A stretch of 64,000 nucleotides of DNA from Parasphingopyxis sp. CP4. GTDB taxonomy: Bacteria; Pseudomonadota; Alphaproteobacteria; Sphingomonadales; Sphingomonadaceae. The notes under the pieces are model-generated. The model saw only the letters and a list, made by a program, of their open reading frames with translations, was not told the origin of the DNA and searched no databases. Numbering within the stretch: position 1 is the first letter of the stretch; each line of letters opens with the position of its first letter. The position numbers and the translations under genes were made by a program. This document shows positions 34,447-43,988 of the stretch, piece by piece. The stretch spans positions 1,984,001 to 2,048,000 of the forward strand of contig NZ_CP051130.1 in NCBI RefSeq assembly GCF_013378055.1, read 5' to 3'.

Positions 34447-34725
34447 CGCAACAGCAAGAATGATCAGACCAGCCGCGCCATAAAGGATCGCATTGACGAC
34501 ATAGGAAACAGCTGCGCTTTGCGGCAGCCCAAAGCCGCTCAGATAGAATGAGGTGGCAATTGCATATGCGGCAACAATGACAAGAAACGCTGCCGATGAT
34601 TTTATGGCGCTGCCATATACGGCAAATGCCTGACCAATTGCAGCTGGCGGGTTGTCAGTTTCTGGTCCCTGCGGTCCTGTCGAAATCGTTTTATCCTCGC
34701 GGCAAACGCAGGCTCGGTGCCCAAC

Positions 34726-35517
34726 CTAGTCCGATATGCGATTCCTGTACGTCGCATTCACGCGTTTGGACAGCAGCAGATATGGCGTCCAGATTGCGAA
34801 GCTGATGAGCACCTTCTGAAGATTGCCCTGGAGCAACTGATGCAGCGCAGCACCTACCTCTGCCGGCAATTCGGGAACCGCGCCCATTGCGTGTGCAATC
34901 AGGATCTGCATTAGAATATCGAACATCCAGACTGCGAATAGCAGCCGCGGAAACAATGGCACCCGCTTAAGCGCTGCCACTGATGCGATGGCGTAAAAGC
35001 TGGTCAGAAGCACGACATCGGCCAGCATCAAGGCAAAAAGCATGGACAGCCATACAGGCGGCGCTTCCGGTAAGGTCGGCATCGCTGCGAGAAACTCAAG
35101 TACCCGGACGGGAATGTTCAGCAACAAGCCGCCGATCAGCGACGCCATTATGCCGGCAACTCCGTAAAAACGGTATGACCGCGCTTCGAAGCTTGTAACC
35201 TTCTTCCATGAACCGAACAGCGCCAGGCGGAACTCTGGTTGCGGTTGTCGTTCGCCATCTCGGAACCAATGGAATGCCAACAGCAGCGAGACGATCGGCG
35301 CGAAAACCACAAGAATATAGGGAATCGCCGCAACAAGCTGCGACGTCGCCGGCAACATGGCAAAATCGCCAACCGACAGACGTACGCCGCAGGCAGCGCT
35401 CGCAATGATCGTCCAGTACAGCAGGATCGATCGATGCTTGAGGTCAAGCCAGCTGACCAGTTCCACGCTGCGGGCGTAGAGATTTGTAGAAAACCTATCC
35501 ATGACCGCTTGCAACAT
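34726..35517 (-). CDS. Polytopic membrane protein (DUF2569-like)
   Basis: 263 residues from ATG 35517 with GGAG 8 nt upstream. About five hydrophobic segments include LYWTIIASAACGVRL, IPYILVVFAPIVSLLLAF, FYGVAGIMASLIGGLLLNI and LSMLFALMLADVVLLTSFYAI, with an ending (LLSKRVNATYRNR) that resembles DUF2569 proteins. I cannot state a function. It is divergent from the O-antigen ligase-like gene and is in the same frame, directly ahead of the PAP2 gene: its amber stop is the only in-frame interruption between the two. Confidence 0.75.
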   Translation of the reverse strand: MLQAVMDRFSTNLYARSVELVSWLDLKHRSILLYWTIIASAACGVRLSVGDFAMLPATSQLVAAIPYILVVFAPIVSLLLAFHWFRDGERQPQPEFRLALFGSWKKVTSFEARSYRFYGVAGIMASLIGGLLLNIPVRVLEFLAAMPTLPEAPPVWLSMLFALMLADVVLLTSFYAIASVAALKRVPLFPRLLFAVWMFDILMQILIAHAMGAVPELPAEVGAALHQLLQGNLQKVLISFAIWTPYLLLSKRVNATYRNRISD

Positions 35518-35676
35518 TAGTCATCTCCGCCTGCAATGCACAAGGCGGTATGACGGCGAATGGTTAATAAACGTTGCAAATCGGAGATATGCTTGCAGTC
35601 AGCTTGTGATTCCGCGATGCATGCCCGGCCACACCAGGCCGGAATAAAGGCCATGCAGCCGGGGGAGGACGTGCGG

Positions 35677-36915
35677 ATGATCGAGCGGTATTTTGTTCCA
35701 GTACTGATCGGCTTTGCACCCGTTCTTCTCGCCTTGGCTGGGTGGACCTACGCGTCTCCGGGACCGATACTGACGCAAATCCTGAGCGGCTATTCCGTTC
35801 CGATTATCGGGATGGAAATTGTCGTCATCATCATCGCACTGCGCGAAGGGTTGATCCGCTCAGCACGTCATTGGATGGCTCGCCCGATCATCTGGTTGCC
35901 GCTTGCCGCATTGGTGGCAATTGGGTTCGGTACCGCACTCTTCGCCGCTCCCAATCGCATGATGGCCCTCATCCTGACGAGCTATTGGATGGTGCATTTG
36001 TGCTTCGCTGGTTCGGTCGCGCTGCTATGCGGACGGGAATTTGAGGGGCGCGATCTCCAATCCGCCTATCTTTGGGGTTTTCTCGCCTTGCTGGGGCTTA
36101 TCACCATATTCGCCTTGGGCGTGCCCGACCCAGCAGAATTCAACTGGACAAACGGCTTTCCCGGCTTCGGCCATATTCGGCACATGGGATATCTCGCGGC
36201 AGCGATCGGCGGGTTAGCGATTGGCAGATATACGCTGGCAAGCTCGTCGCGACAGTCATGGACAAATCTCGTTGTCCTCTTTCTCGCGATCCTGTTCGTG
36301 CTTTGGTGCGGAACACGCGGCGCGGCGGCGGCAATGGTTGGCGGATTGATTGTTGGATTGATCTTGCTTCCTGCGTTTCGGAAATGGCGAACAATCGGAG
36401 GTTTCCTTTTGGCGGCCGGACTGGCCGTTGGCGTTGCGTCAACTTTACCCGCTCCCGCCCCCAATATGGGACTGACCAGAACAGTGGTGGCGACCACGGG
36501 ACCGGCCAGCGGAGATCTGACGACTGGGCGGGTTGAGATCTGGCGCAATGTGTTTGCCGAAGTGCGCAAGCGGCCATTGTTCGGTTATGGCGCGGGACAG
36601 ATGTCTTATGTCTCCCCTTATGGATCGATCGATCAACCGCATAATGCCCTGATGCAGTTCCTTTTGGCTTGGGGATTTGTCGGCACAGCGCTGATTGCCG
36701 CGCTAGGCCTGCTATACGCCCTGCCCGCTTGGCGGACGGTCCTGTCGGCCCCGAACGAGCTCACCGCACCCTTTCTCGCCATGCTCAACCTGGCTGCCTA
36801 TGCGGCGTTCGACGGAACACTGTTTCATCCGATCTCACTCAGTATTCTGGCTGGGTGTGCCGGCATGATCGCTTCGCATTGGGTCCGTGCGGACAACGGC
36901 TCTCAGACAGCGTGA
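35677..36915 (+). CDS. O-antigen ligase/polymerase-like membrane protein
   Basis: 412 residues from ATG 35677, chosen because GGGGGAGG lies 9 nt upstream; ATG 35653 and a longer frame are less likely. About ten to twelve TM segments surround a periplasmic loop with RVEIWRNVFAEVRKRPLFGYG (the O-antigen ligase signature) and the conserved SYGSIDQPHNALMQFLLAWG. The family joins or polymerises polysaccharide units on lipid carriers in the periplasm. It heads the plus-strand chain of polysaccharide genes and overlaps the next gene as GTGA. Confidence 0.86.
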   Translation: MIERYFVPVLIGFAPVLLALAGWTYASPGPILTQILSGYSVPIIGMEIVVIIIALREGLIRSARHWMARPIIWLPLAALVAIGFGTALFAAPNRMMALILTSYWMVHLCFAGSVALLCGREFEGRDLQSAYLWGFLALLGLITIFALGVPDPAEFNWTNGFPGFGHIRHMGYLAAAIGGLAIGRYTLASSSRQSWTNLVVLFLAILFVLWCGTRGAAAAMVGGLIVGLILLPAFRKWRTIGGFLLAAGLAVGVASTLPAPAPNMGLTRTVVATTGPASGDLTTGRVEIWRNVFAEVRKRPLFGYGAGQMSYVSPYGSIDQPHNALMQFLLAWGFVGTALIAALGLLYALPAWRTVLSAPNELTAPFLAMLNLAAYAAFDGTLFHPISLSILAGCAGMIASHWVRADNGSQTA

Positions 36916-37709
36916 CCGTGTCCGCCACGCCTGACATTTTCCTTGGCGGCCTCCGCATGACAACTGCCTCGCGCGCAGACCTTGTCGATGCCTTATCAGC
37001 CGACTGTGCGGAGCGTGAACAGCAAAGCAATGGATTTCGCACCCGCCTGGTGTTCGACGCGAACGGACATGGCCTGTCACTGGCAGGCCGGGACAAGGAG
37101 TTCAGGAACGCACTCGGCGAGGCGGATATCGTCCATGCAGATGGCGGCTTCCTGATCCCCGCATCGCGCTGGTTCGCTGGCGCCCCGATCACCGAGCGAT
37201 CAGCCACGACGGACCTGTTCCACGATTTCGCAAGGCGGGCGGAGACGGAAGATCTCTCATTCTATCTGCTGGGCGGCACGGAAGAGGTGAACGAACAATG
37301 CGCCGCGCGAATGGGCGAGCTCTATCCATGCCTCAATATCGTCGGACGCCGCCATGGCTATTTCGAGCCGCCCGAGGAAGCTGACATTGTTGCCGCAATC
37401 GCGGATGCCGCGCCGGACATTCTCTGGATTGGTCTTGGCAAACCCAAAGAGCAATTCTTCGCCGTTCGGCATCGTGATGCCTTAAATGCAACTTGGGCTG
37501 TGACCTGCGGAGGATGCTATAATTATGTCACCGGCCATTACCGGCGTGCGCCCAAATGGATGCAGCGAATGCATCTCGAATGGCTGCACAGAGCGCTCAC
37601 CAATCCCTCACTCATCGGCCGCTACCTCACCAGCTCACCGCATGCGTTGTGGTTGATTGTGCGGAGACGGGATCGGGGGCTGGCCACGGGCCGGAGCGAT
37701 AACAGGTGA
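36912..37709 (+). CDS. WecG/TagA/CpsF-family glycosyltransferase
   Basis: 265 residues from a GTG at 36912 that overlaps the previous stop (GTGA). The family block is visible: HADGGFLIPASRWF, ERSATTDLFHDFA, FYLLGGTEEVNEQCA, DILWIGLGKPKEQFF, and TCGGCYNYVTGHYRRAPKWM, ending in LIGRYLTSSPHALWL. Members transfer ManNAc-type sugars to lipid-linked intermediates. The substrate here is unknown. It also overlaps the next glycosyltransferase gene by 4 nt. Confidence 0.92.
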   Translation: MTVSATPDIFLGGLRMTTASRADLVDALSADCAEREQQSNGFRTRLVFDANGHGLSLAGRDKEFRNALGEADIVHADGGFLIPASRWFAGAPITERSATTDLFHDFARRAETEDLSFYLLGGTEEVNEQCAARMGELYPCLNIVGRRHGYFEPPEEADIVAAIADAAPDILWIGLGKPKEQFFAVRHRDALNATWAVTCGGCYNYVTGHYRRAPKWMQRMHLEWLHRALTNPSLIGRYLTSSPHALWLIVRRRDRGLATGRSDNR

Positions 37710-38641
37710 AGATCGTCGTTGGTATTCCTACGTTCCGCAGGCCAGAATTGCTTGAGGCGCTGCTTCGGTCTTTGGAAAAGCAGGAGCGGCTTGACGGAAT
37801 CGATGTCGATATTTTGGTCGCTGATAACGATGGAGAAGATCGGCACGGCGTCTTAGTTTGTGAGCGATTGGCTCCCGACTTTGTTTGGCCGCTATCCCAC
37901 ATAATTGTCGATGCCCGCGGCCTGACGGCAGTCCGCAATGCCATTTTGCAGAGCGCCGAAGGCAGCTCAGCTGATTACCTAGCAATGGTCGATGATGATG
38001 AACGGGCAGAACCACAATGGCTCCGCGAGCTGCTCGATCAAGCCCAGAACCTCGATGCTGATATCGTGGGCGGACCCGTGCTTTACGAATATGAACGGCC
38101 GCCGGAGAGCTCAATGCTAGTTTCGGGCGCCTTTCCGGACAAACACCAAGAGAGCGGGAAGGTCCGTATGATCGAAGCAACCGGCAATGTCCTGATTTCG
38201 CTCGACGCCCTTAAATCCGTGGGGTTCCCCAAGTTCGATCCGAAATTCGGATTGACCGGCGGAGAAGATAAGGAGTTTTTTACACGGCTCAGACACCTAG
38301 GCCTAACCTTCGCTTGGGCCGATAATGCGATTGCCCACGAACATGTCCCGCCAGAGCGTACGACATTGGGATGGGTCATGAGGCGCGCCTTCCGAACCGG
38401 CAATTGCGACTATCGAATAACCCGCCTTCATGACGGCAATCGCGCGACAGTCGTTTCTCTACTCAAGGCGTTGGCGGTGCTTCTGACAATGCCGCTGCTA
38501 GCGCTCCTGCTGATTGTCCCGAACCTAAGAATCTGGTTGTTGCGGCGCTGGTCACGAGCAATGGGCAAGATCTGCGGCGCCATCGGTGGATCGTATGAAG
38601 AATATTCGTTGCCAGACGGGAGGTCGTCTCCGAAATCGTGA
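37706..38641 (+). CDS. Family 2 glycosyltransferase
   Basis: 311 residues from a GTG start (GTGA overlap with the gene before). The GT-A fold begins KIVVGIPTFRRPELL, the nucleotide-sugar site is VDDDERAEP (DxD-type), and the acceptor-side acid region is GLTGGEDKEFFTRL. A C-terminal hydrophobic segment (LLKALAVLLTMPLLALLLIV) anchors it to the membrane. Donor and acceptor sugars are not predictable. It is part of the chained polysaccharide operon. Confidence 0.92.
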   Translation: MKIVVGIPTFRRPELLEALLRSLEKQERLDGIDVDILVADNDGEDRHGVLVCERLAPDFVWPLSHIIVDARGLTAVRNAILQSAEGSSADYLAMVDDDERAEPQWLRELLDQAQNLDADIVGGPVLYEYERPPESSMLVSGAFPDKHQESGKVRMIEATGNVLISLDALKSVGFPKFDPKFGLTGGEDKEFFTRLRHLGLTFAWADNAIAHEHVPPERTTLGWVMRRAFRTGNCDYRITRLHDGNRATVVSLLKALAVLLTMPLLALLLIVPNLRIWLLRRWSRAMGKICGAIGGSYEEYSLPDGRSSPKS

Positions 38642-39978
38642 GCCAAGAACCGTTCTCCGCCAGCCTGATCGCCAAGCTGATCCCAGCATCCTTTGAGAGC
38701 CAAGCTGCAATCAGCCTCGTCATCAAATTGACTAATCTGGGGTGCGGTTTCGTATTTGCGGTCGTGGCCGCGCGGTTGCTGGGACCGAGCGGCTATGGCG
38801 AAGTGGCAGTTGCATTGTCGGCCATGATGATCGCGGCAACCCTCGCCTGTGCTGGTATTGACGGCTTGGCTGTGCGCGAAATGGCCAGAGTTAAGGCGGC
38901 CGAAGAATGGGGTATATTGAGAGGCTTTGGGAGTTGGGCGCTTCTGGTGGGAGCTGGAGCTTCGATCATGGTTGGGTTTGTCCTGTACCTGGGCTCCAGC
39001 CGCGCTGGAATATATGCCGATGAGGTGGCTCTTGCGGCTGCCATCACACCGCTGGTCAGCCTGCTCTTCATCCTTCGCGGCCTGCAACAGGGTGCGGGAG
39101 GCGTTGTAGCGGCGCAACTTCCTATCGATGTCGTGCGCTGGCTGATACTCTTTGTGGCCCTTGGAGCGACAATCTTGATGGTCGCCGAACTTGCCCCGAT
39201 CGACATCGTAACTGTCGCGCTGGTTTCCTATGCCGCCGCACTGGCGGTAGCTCTGGTTTTCTATCTGCGCCTGATCCGCAATATACCCAGCAGCCAGCAA
39301 TCCGCACCTCGCGGGCGGAGCTGGATGATCGCGGCCACACCGTTTTTCGGGCTTGCCGCCTTCGGTATCATAGGAACCGAGATCAACACCCTATTGCTCG
39401 GCTCCTTTGCCGGCCCGCGCGAGACCGGCCTGTACCAACCGATTGCGAAGATCGCACCGATTATGCTGCTTGCTGTGCAAGCCGTTGCCATGCCTTTGGC
39501 GCCGACCATGGCCGAACTCTGGCAAAAAGAAGCTATCGACGAACTGAAAGCGACGGTGCGCCGATCGACTATGCTCTCCACACTCTCGACGACAGCAATC
39601 GTCGGCACCATCATGCTCGCATCACCTTGGATACTTGCGGCCTTCGGCCCCGAGTTCCAGCAGTACAACTATCTCCTATACTGGATAGGCGCCGCGCAGA
39701 TCGTTAACGCCGCGGCGGGGGCCGGCCCAATGTTACTGGCCATGGCTGGGCGCATGCGCGACCGGCTTGCCGTCCAAGCCGTGACCTTAATCGTGCAGGC
39801 AGGGATTGGCTTGGCGCTTATCGAGCGGTTTGGCGCTGAAGGCGCAGCTATCGCGCTAATAACGGCCATTCTGGTCTGGTCACTCTTGCACTGGGCCGTT
39901 GCGCTCAAGACGCTGGGCGTGGATACCTCCATATGGGGCGCGGCCTTGCACAGGCTGAAAAGGGGTGAAGAGCGGTGA
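38638..39978 (+). CDS. Wzx-like polysaccharide flippase
   Basis: 446 residues from a GTG overlapping the previous stop. About twelve to fourteen TM segments carry the MOP/polysaccharide-synthase pattern (LTNLGCGFVFAVVAARLLGPSGYGEVAVAL; LLLGSFAGPRETGLYQPIAKIAP). It should move undecaprenyl-linked repeat units across the inner membrane. It lies between the glycosyltransferases and the FkbM methyltransferase in one coupled transcript. Confidence 0.9.
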   Translation: MSQEPFSASLIAKLIPASFESQAAISLVIKLTNLGCGFVFAVVAARLLGPSGYGEVAVALSAMMIAATLACAGIDGLAVREMARVKAAEEWGILRGFGSWALLVGAGASIMVGFVLYLGSSRAGIYADEVALAAAITPLVSLLFILRGLQQGAGGVVAAQLPIDVVRWLILFVALGATILMVAELAPIDIVTVALVSYAAALAVALVFYLRLIRNIPSSQQSAPRGRSWMIAATPFFGLAAFGIIGTEINTLLLGSFAGPRETGLYQPIAKIAPIMLLAVQAVAMPLAPTMAELWQKEAIDELKATVRRSTMLSTLSTTAIVGTIMLASPWILAAFGPEFQQYNYLLYWIGAAQIVNAAAGAGPMLLAMAGRMRDRLAVQAVTLIVQAGIGLALIERFGAEGAAIALITAILVWSLLHWAVALKTLGVDTSIWGAALHRLKRGEER

Positions 39979-40871
39979 CGGCTAGAGGCCATGACATCCG
40001 GATCAGGCGTAGGCAGCGGTTCAACGAGCTCGTCCTTCGAAAGGCCGCTCGTCGGAACCCATATGACTTCCAGAAACGGCCTATTATGGCAGCCATGATC
40101 GGAGATCATATCGCCGACGAAATTCGCGCGCATGGTCGCTATGAAAATGAAATCCTCGAACTGCTCGACGCCTGGGTCTTGGATAGCGCGCCGGATCCAA
40201 GCGCGGTAGCACTCGATATCGGAGCAAATATCGGGAACCATGCGATCTTCCTTTCTCACCGGTTTGGCAGCGTCCTTGCCTTCGAACCTAATCCGGTCGC
40301 GCGTGCACTCCTAAAACTTAACATCGATCTCAATGATGCTCAGAATGTTGAGATTGTATCGTCGGCATTGTCGGACCGGGGCGGAACCAGCCAGTTTCGG
40401 ATGAACCTTCCCAACCTGGGTAGTAGCGCGTTAGCGGAAATCGCAATTGCAGATCCTGACAATGCGCTGGTGCAACGGCATTTCGACGTCGAACTGGTAA
40501 CCGGAGACAGCATTGTCGCACCCGAGGCCAAGGTCGAGTTCATCAAGATTGATGTCGAAGGTGCCGAGTATTCGGTGCTGAGGGGTCTGAGGGAAACTAT
40601 CAGGCGCTGTCGCCCGACTATATTGTTCGAACAGCTCGCCACGCCAATCGACGAAGATACTGGCACTTCCGATGCGCTTCGAATGCTGTTGGAAAGTGGT
40701 TATTCGGTTAATGAACTTGTCGTCCGAAAGTACAGTTCAGTGGGCATAATCCACAACCTCATAACTCTGCTGACCGGGAAAGTTCGGTGCCGTATCAGTC
40801 CCTTGAACGGCCTGGAGAAACGCAACTATCCGGCAATTCTGGCGACGCCTGTTCCCCTGGATATTGGATAG
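39975..40871 (+). CDS. FkbM-family methyltransferase
   Basis: 298 residues from a GTG overlapping the flippase stop. The SAM-binding motif I is VALDIGANIGNHAIFLS with the acidic end of strand 2 at AFEPNPVARA, and the FkbM signature VEFIKIDVEGAEYSVLRG follows. It probably O-methylates a sugar of the polysaccharide. A basic N-terminal 45 residues (RIRRRQRFNELVLRKAARRN) precede the domain. The next gene starts 10 bp later. Confidence 0.92.
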   Translation: MTARGHDIRIRRRQRFNELVLRKAARRNPYDFQKRPIMAAMIGDHIADEIRAHGRYENEILELLDAWVLDSAPDPSAVALDIGANIGNHAIFLSHRFGSVLAFEPNPVARALLKLNIDLNDAQNVEIVSSALSDRGGTSQFRMNLPNLGSSALAEIAIADPDNALVQRHFDVELVTGDSIVAPEAKVEFIKIDVEGAEYSVLRGLRETIRRCRPTILFEQLATPIDEDTGTSDALRMLLESGYSVNELVVRKYSSVGIIHNLITLLTGKVRCRISPLNGLEKRNYPAILATPVPLDIG

Positions 40872-40880
40872 TAAAGCGGC

Positions 40881-41828
40881 ATGGCGACTGTCTCCGCCCA
40901 AGCCGGCACCAGCACGCCGCTATTTTCTATCGTAATACCGGTATTCAACCGTGCAGACAGGATTGGGCCCACACTGGATTCCGTCTTGCAACAAAGTTGT
41001 AGAGATTTTGAATGTATCATCGTCGATGATGGATCGGATGATGGAGCAGCTTTGCAAGACGTGGTTGTTGCCTTAGGCGACGAGCGGTTTCGCTATGTGC
41101 GCCAACCCAATGGTGGCGGGGGCGCGGCACGGAATTGCGGGATCAATTTGGCGCGGGGCCGATACATTGCGTTTCTCGATAGCGATGATTGCTTTCTGCC
41201 GGAGAAACTGGAGCAATGCCGAGCGTTTCTCTCTGACAGTGATGAGAAACTGGTCATCTATTCACAAGCACGCGTCGACCGTGGTGTCGGTAAATTTTGG
41301 ATTCGCCCGAACAGGGCCATCAGATCCGATCAAGATGTCGCCGAATATCTGTTTGTCGATAATCAATTCATCCCCACGCCAACAATCGTTCTTCCGGCAA
41401 GCCTAGCGAAGCAGGTCCTCTTCGACCCTAGCTTGCGAAAGGGCCAGGATCTAGATTTTTGCCTGCGTCTCCAACATGCTGGAGCACGATTCTTCATGAT
41501 CCCACAGCCACTCGTCATCTGGAATGACGCCAGCGAGGGCGGACGTGCCTCGCGAACGCGCGGCTATGAAGCACCGCTTGCTTGGCTGGAAAAATCTCGA
41601 CCATTATTATCAAAGCGCGCCTATCGCGGATACCGGGCTACGGTTTTAGCATATTACATGTCCCGACACCGTCCAATCCGCGCGCTGATCGACATCATAT
41701 GCGGCTGGACCCATGCCGGTGTATCCGGTCGCACAACGATGCGCCAACTGGCGCGCGCATTCCTACCGCGCAGATTCTATCGGTGGATGGTCAACAGATT
41801 TGTGGCGATCCGTGGTCGGCAATCCTGA
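40881..41828 (+). CDS. Family 2 glycosyltransferase
   Basis: 315 residues. The GT-A fold starts FSIVIPVFNRADRIGPTLDS and contains IIVDDGSDDGA, ARNCGINLARGRYIAFLDSDD (the DxD metal site) and GQDLDFCLRLQHAGAR (a His/Asp acceptor region). It has no anchor segment, so it is cytoplasmic or peripheral. It is the last gene of the plus-strand polysaccharide chain and converges with the sugar-phosphate transferase gene (50 bp gap). Confidence 0.92.
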   Translation: MATVSAQAGTSTPLFSIVIPVFNRADRIGPTLDSVLQQSCRDFECIIVDDGSDDGAALQDVVVALGDERFRYVRQPNGGGGAARNCGINLARGRYIAFLDSDDCFLPEKLEQCRAFLSDSDEKLVIYSQARVDRGVGKFWIRPNRAIRSDQDVAEYLFVDNQFIPTPTIVLPASLAKQVLFDPSLRKGQDLDFCLRLQHAGARFFMIPQPLVIWNDASEGGRASRTRGYEAPLAWLEKSRPLLSKRAYRGYRATVLAYYMSRHRPIRALIDIICGWTHAGVSGRTTMRQLARAFLPRRFYRWMVNRFVAIRGRQS

Positions 41829-41878
41829 CCCGAACAACAATGATTCCACGAAAGATGATCAATGAAACGCTAACCCCT

Positions 41879-43243
41879 CTAATAAGCCCGTCGATGCACC
41901 AGCACCATTGCGGTGCGGGCGATAATCAGAAGGTCCCGCCCAAGGCTCCAGCCGGCCAGATATTCAAGATCGGCTTGCAACCGGTCGCGAAGGTCCTCGC
42001 GCCTTTCGGTCGTTCCGCGCAAGCCGCGGACCTGGGCCAGGCCGGTGATCCCGGGCTTGATCGCATGGCGGTCCCAATAACGTCGATCGATCTCCCAAAA
42101 GGCTTCATCTTCTGCCGTCGACCCAAGGGCATGCGGTCGCGGTCCGACGATGCTCATTTCACCGCGCAACACATTGATCAGTTGGGGCAGTTCATCAATA
42201 CTGGTCCGGCGCAAGAAACTGCCGATGCGGGTTATCCGAGCATCGTCCCGGCTGGTTGATTGAACCCCATCCCTGTCTTCATTCTCGACCCGCATCGTCC
42301 GGAATTTGAGCATTTGAAACATACTGTTGCCATGGCCCATCCGCGGCTGGCGGAACAATGCTGGCCCGCGCGATCCAATCCGAATCAATAGGGCAATCAG
42401 GACCATTGGAACGGCCAGCACCATGAGGGCCGGTACTGCAATCGCCAGATCCAGCGTACGTTTCACTGCACGATCCCGCATACCAATCGGTCCGCACGCA
42501 ACCAACAAGGTGGTGCGACCATCAAGCGATCTCAGCTCGAGCGCACCAATATCACGCAGATCGGGAGCAAGGATTTCAACATCGACATTGGCGCCCTTCA
42601 GCATTTCCGACCATGCCGCCCTGCGGTCGTCCGGGCAGGCCAGGATCACACGATCACATTCACCGATCACGTTGCTCAGCCGATCCAGCATGGCTGGGTC
42701 GTCCAGATTTGGCGCCAGCTGATTTTCTGCCGCTGATACCAATATTTCCGAATTTCTTGGTCTCACATCCACTTCGTCAGCCAACAGGATGTCACGCCGG
42801 AAGGTCCAGTTGAGGCGCGGGCCGATTGCACGGCCAACGAGAAAACGGCTGGTGGCCATCCCGAAAACGGAGAGCACCGATCCGATACCAAAGACCAGTC
42901 GAGAGAAATCCGCACCAACTTTCAGGGCAAACAAGAGCAACGCCATGAGCACCAACGCGAACGCCATCGCGCTCATCGATCGCAGCGCACTCCGCCGAGG
43001 CCAAGTCAGCGCTTCGATTGAGAAAGCGCGATTATAGATCGCGACCACCGCATAGATCGGGAAAAGCACTACCCAAGTCCGAATTCCGGGCTCCGAAAGC
43101 GGATCGCCAAAGCGGATGAGGTTCGCAGCCGCCAGGGCCAGTGCCATCACTATGCCATCGACGGCCAGAAGGAATGCATAAAGCTGTGCCCGCAGCTTGT
43201 GATAGTTTTTCGTGGTCAGGTCACGCCTGGCATGCCCAGACAC
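41879..43243 (-). CDS. Polyprenyl-phosphate sugar-1-phosphate transferase (WbaP/ExoY type)
   Basis: 454 residues. Several N-terminal TM segments ([58 protein letters not shown]) and a Rossmann-like central domain are followed by the C-terminal catalytic domain from about 255 ([64 protein letters not shown]). It starts polysaccharide synthesis by loading the first sugar phosphate onto undecaprenyl phosphate. It is on the opposite strand and converges with the operon it probably primes. Confidence 0.94.
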   Translation of the reverse strand: MSGHARRDLTTKNYHKLRAQLYAFLLAVDGIVMALALAAANLIRFGDPLSEPGIRTWVVLFPIYAVVAIYNRAFSIEALTWPRRSALRSMSAMAFALVLMALLLFALKVGADFSRLVFGIGSVLSVFGMATSRFLVGRAIGPRLNWTFRRDILLADEVDVRPRNSEILVSAAENQLAPNLDDPAMLDRLSNVIGECDRVILACPDDRRAAWSEMLKGANVDVEILAPDLRDIGALELRSLDGRTTLLVACGPIGMRDRAVKRTLDLAIAVPALMVLAVPMVLIALLIRIGSRGPALFRQPRMGHGNSMFQMLKFRTMRVENEDRDGVQSTSRDDARITRIGSFLRRTSIDELPQLINVLRGEMSIVGPRPHALGSTAEDEAFWEIDRRYWDRHAIKPGITGLAQVRGLRGTTERREDLRDRLQADLEYLAGWSLGRDLLIIARTAMVLVHRRAY

Positions 43244-43383
43244 TATGTCCGATTTGCTGTCGATCGGTTCCTGCCCCCCAAATGGTCAATCTGGGCAATT
43301 TCGCACATTTGGTAGCACCCAGCAATTGCGCTGTTCAAATCGATTTCGATAGCGTCCGCGCGCCGATAAGAATCTGCGCCGCG

Positions 43384-43890
43384 CTAGTTTCCACCTGGCG
43401 CGATTATTTGCGTCCAGCCAGGATGACTGGGTGCCGGATCCAATTCAGGTTCATCGGATTCAGGATCGGCAACATCCGGTGTCGGAGCCGACCGGCGAAA
43501 GGCAATATGGCTATGATCGCCCTCATCGAGTGACTCAATCAAGTCAAAGCCCCGCTGGCGAAACGCCGTATCAATTTCGGAGTAACGCACGCCCGGGCGG
43601 CGGGCAATATCGATCGCCCGACCGGAGAGGTGATGACTGTTAGGTACGCCGCCGACACGCCGATTATGTTCCGGCGTCCGCACCGTGCTGGTGACAATGC
43701 CCATATCTTGCCCGATCTCGATCGCCTCATTCATGGCATTTGCGGTCACAACCGTCACGCTTGCCGGTCCGTGCCGACGCTCATTTACATCCAAGGGTGC
43801 CGAGCCAGGTGCAGCGCGGATACCGAAATCGGTTGGCGCTGCCTGTAATCCCGCAACCGCCAATCCGAGAGCCAATCCTATCCCCATCAT
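43384..43890 (-). CDS. M15A-family peptidase (D-Ala-D-Ala carboxypeptidase-like)
   Basis: 168 residues with a signal peptide (ALGLAVAGLQAA) and AAGGGA before the ATG. The zinc-site pattern is NSHHLSGRAIDIA (His then Asp) followed downstream by DHSHIAF (second His), with the conserved RVGGVPNS before it. The Pro/Asp-rich tail is probably disordered. It is a periplasmic murein peptidase or relative. It shares the strand of the sugar-phosphate transferase gene, 140 bp upstream of it. Confidence 0.88.
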   Translation of the reverse strand: MMGIGLALGLAVAGLQAAPTDFGIRAAPGSAPLDVNERRHGPASVTVVTANAMNEAIEIGQDMGIVTSTVRTPEHNRRVGGVPNSHHLSGRAIDIARRPGVRYSEIDTAFRQRGFDLIESLDEGDHSHIAFRRSAPTPDVADPESDEPELDPAPSHPGWTQIIAPGGN

Positions 43891-43966
43891 GTCCCTTCCC
43901 CTACACGGACGATACCAAACTGGCCGTTCAGATGCGACATTCTCAATGTTCGGTACAGCCGAGTAA

Positions 43967-43988
43967 GGATCGTTCTAAGCGACGATCC
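43967..43988. repeat. Hairpin over the end of the lycopene-cyclase-like gene
   Basis: GGATCGT (43967-43973) and ACGATCC (43982-43988) form a perfect 7-bp stem with an 8-base loop that covers the stop codon region of the minus-strand gene ending at 43975. There is no U-tract. Confidence 0.35.

Noticed and set aside
34726-35517. Amber readthrough as a general feature of the organism
   Set aside because: TAG ends ordinary genes here such as csoR, so two in-frame ambers are better explained by mutation or start-site problems than by recoding.
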